Source: Antedon mediterranea (taxonomy: Eukaryota; Echinodermata; Crinoidea; Comatulida; Antedonidae). From it: a stretch of DNA of 64,000 bases. The DNA lies in contig NC_092673.1 of assembly GCF_964355755.1 (NCBI RefSeq), positions 27,595,001 to 27,659,000 of the forward strand. The letters run 5' to 3'. The notes under the pieces are model-generated. The model was not told where the DNA came from. It ran no database searches and saw nothing but the letters and a program-made list of their open reading frames with translations. Both the position numbers and the translations under genes were made by a program. Shown one piece after another: positions 60,135 through 64,000 of this stretch (position 1 is its first letter; each line of letters opens with the position of its first letter).

Positions 60135-60287
60135 TCAGTACTGCACAAAATGTAAAACTATTTGCGTTATTTCAACATTTCCATTTTTTAAGATCGCAAG
60201 AAGAAAAAACAAAGTAATCGTTCACAGGTGGATTTATTGCAGGGATTCACCCACCCCACCCCCAATCTCCTTTTTGTTTAAAGGTGG

Positions 60288-60293
60288 AATAAA
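60288..60293 (+). terminator. Candidate laminin polyadenylation signal
   Basis: First AATAAA after the stop codon, about 155 bases downstream. Later hexamers exist (for example near 62357), so a longer 3' UTR is possible. Confidence 0.4.
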
Positions 60294-62533
60294 GAACTTC
60301 TATGAAATATTTTCCGTGGAGTACCACCACCACTTTTCCGACATCTTGGAGTTCACAAAATATGTAAACATTAGTAGGATTGATTGAATCATCCATTAAT
60401 CTTTTCCATCTGAAAATGTATGGGCTTCCAAACATTCAATTAGTATCATTGTAGGTAAGTTTAGTAAGCATCAATTTAAGGCATTCGATAATTTGTATAC
60501 TTGGGAACGTTCAACCTCGTCTAGACCTGGTTGATTGAGAGGCATATGAAACTAATACCGGATTCACACGTACAAGATTGTACCTGTAAATTTTCAAAAC
60601 AAGTTGGTAGTCTTTACAGGCCTCAGAAAGGCCTGTAAATATTACTTCAATGTCACACAATTGTATCAATCAATGATACACACTTATGTTTCTAATTAAT
60701 TTTGTACATGTACATTACACTCACTGTAACAAACTAACGTGAAAATGCATTCTAAAACTCTGTCTACACTATCAAACTAAGTTGAAAAAAATGTGATGTG
60801 CCCAAATATGGTAGTGATATGCCCAAATATGGTAGTGATATGAAATCATCATATCCATATATGAGCAGATCACAATTTTTTGTCACATTAAGTTTGATAG
60901 TGTAGACAGAGCTTAAGATTATGTAACAATTTTGTTGCATGTCACGTGTGTTGTATGTGTAAATCAGGTATTAGTTCGGGAATGTTTACTTCAATCATAC
61001 AAATTGTATTATTTGCAATTAAAGTTGGAAGGAAATATATTGGAATGCTTTATTAAGCATTTTCTGTTGAATTTAGAGAGTAAATATGCAATTTGATACT
61101 AAAGTGTTTTTTAGCATGAATTTTAATCATGATTACAAATGTATTAATAGAAATTATAAAGAACAATAAAATGCATTTGAATGCAATTTGTTGTACATAA
61201 TAGAAAAGTAAGGCAGTAGTTTTTAAAAAGGGTAATTGAAATTTTTTTTAATTTATTAATTTAAAAAAAACAGTGAAATAATAAAAATGCACAGTTTTAA
61301 CATATTTGTAAAAATGTTGGGGAAACAGAACTACCGCCTATTTTGATTTTTTGGTTTTTTTTTACCTAATATGCTTGTATATACATTTCTGTATCTGGCA
61401 AATGAAAATTACACTTAAAATATCCTTTGAATCGGCTCGGAATGAATCAATGTATTTCTGGGTCAGCAATAAATTCACTCTTTTGTCAAATGCACTTTTA
61501 TCAGTAGTTATCTAGATATAGCCTTTCTTGAATATATAATAGGTTTGATTTGAAATACACAACTTTTATAAAGTACACACTGACGACAAAAGAAGGAATG
61601 CACTACTGGCAAAAGGTATTTCTATCAAACTGAAATGAAAAGATATTTTAATTTGAGTGGAGAGAAATACAAAACACTTTGTGGGGTATTCAAATTTAAT
61701 TTTAGACACTCGTGTATTCTTATCTATATTGTCCGTTTTGGTCCATTGATTAATTACTGTATATCACTTCAGAGTTGTTGACTTTTGCATCAATACTCTC
61801 TCATTTACATAGAATAGGATTTACTTTCAATAGTTCTTTGTATGTGTCCAATCCTCTAAATTGAAACAGGTCTTCAATTGACTTTTTAACAGGGTTTCTC
61901 ATTTGAAAAATGTTATTTATATACATTATACTAGTAGTGCAATATTGTGTATTTTGGTAGATTTTTTACCTACAGTAGTGCAAACTGAAGAATTTAGAAT
62001 TTCTAAAAATATTAAAGGTTCTCTTTATATTTATGATTAACGCTCTATTGTAAATTATAATTTTGCTTATTATTTTACTTGTTTTTCATTACTGCAGTAA
62101 ATTCTGTACAGTATTTTATTCATTAATATGAGCTGCAGTAACCATGTACTTAAAGATTATTTTAAATCGTGAAGTCCAATTGTCCTTGATTTTGTGTGCT
62201 TTCATTTAGAAATATAACATTTTTCATGTATATATTAATCATTGTTCATATTTTAAATAATTATGTTATTTTATGAGGGTAGTGATCCTTTTGTGGCAGG
62301 TGCAGAAGGTGCTTTGATGTGGTTTATTTGATTAAGTTTTTAATTTTTGTCAAATGAAATAAACATTCCATTTTCTATTCCATTTGCTATTCATGAATTT
62401 TAAATAAACATTAATCACAAAGGGTGCATTTATACTAACATCTGTGACAGGGTAAACAACGCAATATGCTGCTTACGTTAATTTCACGACATTGTATAAT
62501 GTTTTTTGTCATACGCAACAGCGAGGACAAACT
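60294..62533. other. Laminin 3' flank, gene-free
   Basis: AT-rich sequence without recognisable coding potential, apart from a MITE family A copy at 60753-60915. Confidence 0.5.
60753..60915. mobile_element. MITE family A copy, long form
   Basis: Left CTCTGTCTACACTATCAAAC, two tandem GCCCAAATATGGTAGTGATA units, right AGTTTGATAGTGTAGACAGA. This is the best-preserved long-form copy in the window. Confidence 0.88.
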
Positions 62534-62690
62534 CGCCAATTACAGGATGGATAAACTTTTAAAATTTATCGTGCTCATTTGAATAAAGTTGAAAAAGTCG
62601 TGATTTACAACCCTGGCACTAGGTCAGGATTTAACCCGGACCTTGGGATTGAAAGGCAAGCACGTAACAGCTCCCTGTTACACACGGTGA
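62534..62690 (-). mobile_element. tRNA-derived SINE (family 3), minus copy
   Basis: On the minus strand it has box B-like GGGTTAAATCCTGACC and a downstream GAGCACGATAAATTTTAAAA part shared with 52122-52297. The tRNA-like 5' end lies near 62690. Confidence 0.55.
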
Positions 62691-62929
62691 AAAGACAAAA
62701 CAAATGTTACTTCCGCGTTCATACAATCATTAGTAATGGTACACGCGCGCGTACACACGCTGATGAAAATAATACGCGCGCGTGAACTTTGGGGGTGCTG
62801 CATGTTCTATAATATGGGCTGTATACGGGGCGGTATACTATGACGTAATTATTAACGGCGATGTCAAAGCATGCAATTGAACGGTTCATCGGGTTCGCTT
62901 CCTAACTGGGGTCAATATTCAATAATATA

Positions 62930-63023
62930 ATAGAGTAGAGTAGAGCAGTCCAGTAGTAGTAGTAGTGTTCAGTGTGCATGAGGTGTTATTTGCCTACTAG
63001 GCGTTTTATTTGAATACGGAGTG
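62930..63023 (+). other. Candidate non-coding first exon of the last gene
   Basis: A strong donor, GTG-GTAAGTA, ends at 63023. The next good acceptor, TTTTTCCAG at 63475-63483, opens the exon holding the ATG at 63505. The exon's 5' edge is unknown, and an AGTAGT repeat precedes it. Confidence 0.4.
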
Positions 63024-63504
63024 GTAAGTAAGGTGCGTAAGTTACTTTTGAGATATTATTCAATTGAATAATGAGGCATAATTGCAAATTATTCATTTAC
63101 GAAGTCTATATTTTCCCCAATTTTCACACGATTTGTTTTAGCGCCTAGTAGTAGGCCTTGTATAGGCAAGATTGTGTTTACTATACTGTCTGTACACACA
63201 ACACAGCTTGCATCGTAGCCTACTGTGGACTCTAAAAAGTGAAGGCTAGGCCTCTATTTTATTGAGATAGATATAATATCTGCAGTACAGTTGTGAATAG
63301 GTTGTTAGTAGGCTGTACTTCAAAGCCCCCTTCCCCCCCCCCCCCCATCTGCTATAAATAAAAACAACGGTACACCTTACGTACGGGATACACCGTCACG
63401 CATGCATAGGTCTATATAATTTTCCTCTCCTTTTTTTTTGTGTTTTGTGGTTAATTCCCTTTTTTCCATAATGATTTTTCCAGAATTTTCTAAACCTTGA
63501 CAAA

Positions 63505-63675
63505 ATGGAGAACGGATTCAAGGTTGAGGATAGGGACTATAATCTATACCACACATCGTATTATGAAGATCATGATATTGGTGACGATAAAATATCACTA
63601 AATGTGGGTGCACCAGGAGTCGATGTTCTTCGATCTTCAGCCCAATTTATGCTGAAATCAACACAGATGAGACTA
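63505..63675 (+). CDS. First coding exon of a gene leaving the window, possibly PLP aminotransferase
   Basis: 57 codons from ATG to a consensus donor (CTA-GTAAGA at 63676). The product begins MENGFKVEDRDYNLYHTSYY. Further on it has KISLNVGAPGVDVLRSSAQF, which resembles the substrate-binding start of class I/II PLP-dependent aminotransferases (I-x-L-x-x-G-A-P). That match is short, so the family is a guess, while the exon itself is well supported by the start context, donor and upstream acceptor. The remaining exons lie beyond the window. Confidence 0.5.
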
Positions 63676-63872
63676 GTAAGAAACGTATTTTTTAAATGTG
63701 ATCTCGATAAAGTGTTTGTTTATGCGTTCGTTTTCCAAGCGCTCACATTTTACGCTCGATCGTAAAAAATCGTGGTTTTGTGAATTTGTTTTGTTGCTAA
63801 CACTCGCCATGGTCGAGTAACTCCATGCTCTGACTATATTACTAGGTATATCGCAAATTGCATGCGCGACGC

Positions 63873-63976
63873 ATGGTGGAAAGGGTTTGGAAGCAAACGT
63901 CACAACGCGTACGTACGTGATTTGTTGTTTGTTGTACGTGCACGTCTTGACGTTTGCTCCCAAACCCTTCCCATCA
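63873..63976. repeat. Hairpin repeat in the last intron
   Basis: Inverted arms ATGGTGGAAAGGGTTTGG...CAAACGTCA and TGACGTTTG...CCAAACCCTTCCCATCAT surround a TACGTACGTG-rich loop of about 45 bases. Arms are about 28 bases with few mismatches. Confidence 0.7.
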
Positions 63977-64000
63977 TACATTGTGCAATGACGTTCCTCG

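Noticed and set aside
60037-60387. 116-codon frame overlapping the laminin stop
   Set aside because: A different frame from the coiled coil, and no resemblance beyond the overlap.
62579-62785. 68-codon frame as a gene
   Set aside because: It is the reverse side of a tRNA-derived SINE.

Overview
This is a eukaryotic, AT-rich, intron- and transposon-dense window, almost certainly from an invertebrate deuterostome and most likely an echinoderm. Three things point there. A metazoan type I polyketide synthase lies next to a flavin-containing monooxygenase (FMO), a gene pair best known from sea-urchin pigment cells. The genes have small exons with GT-AG introns. The repeats are animal types: tRNA-derived SINEs, CR1- and L1-like LINE pieces, a Ngaro/DIRS-like tyrosine-recombinase retroelement and a CsRn1-type Gypsy element. 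The echinoderm class cannot be fixed from the sequence alone.

Layout. 0.7-1.6 kb: antisense LINE piece lying against a frameshifted last exon of an FMO. 2.3-7.1 kb: complete six-exon FMO gene (+). 8.4-8.8 kb: broken class A GPCR. 9.7-10.0 kb: LINE piece. 10.87-18.96 kb: complete three-exon polyketide synthase (-), 2400 residues, KS-AT-DH-(degenerate MT)-ER-KR-ACP. 19.7-25.9 kb: SINE, two tandem 72-nt tRNA-like units, AT-rich repeats, a cluster of AACCGGTT palindromes. 25.9-30.3 kb: decayed Ngaro/DIRS-like retroelement (-). 31.2-36.4 kb: Gypsy/CsRn1-type LTR retrotransposon (-). 36.4-40.6 kb: foldback element and minisatellites. 40.6-60.3 kb: a 23-coding-exon laminin chain (+), 1931 residues. 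63.0-63.7 kb: first exons of a further gene that leaves the window, possibly a PLP-dependent aminotransferase.

How the genes may work together. The FMO and the PKS are tail to tail, 3.7 kb apart. In sea urchin embryos a pks gene and several FMO genes are co-expressed in pigment cells and needed for pigment, so this pair is a candidate physically linked polyketide-pigment locus, with the FMO as oxidative tailoring enzyme. That link is inference. The laminin is unrelated to it: a secreted basement-membrane-type chain that carries both the LF domain typical of beta chains and the L4 domain typical of gamma chains, with a gamma-like coiled coil that stops before the usual terminal cysteine.

All exon models were made by hand from splice consensus, reading-frame continuity and protein-family fit. 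For the FMO, PKS and laminin every splice phase agrees from start to stop codon. No computation or database search was run.
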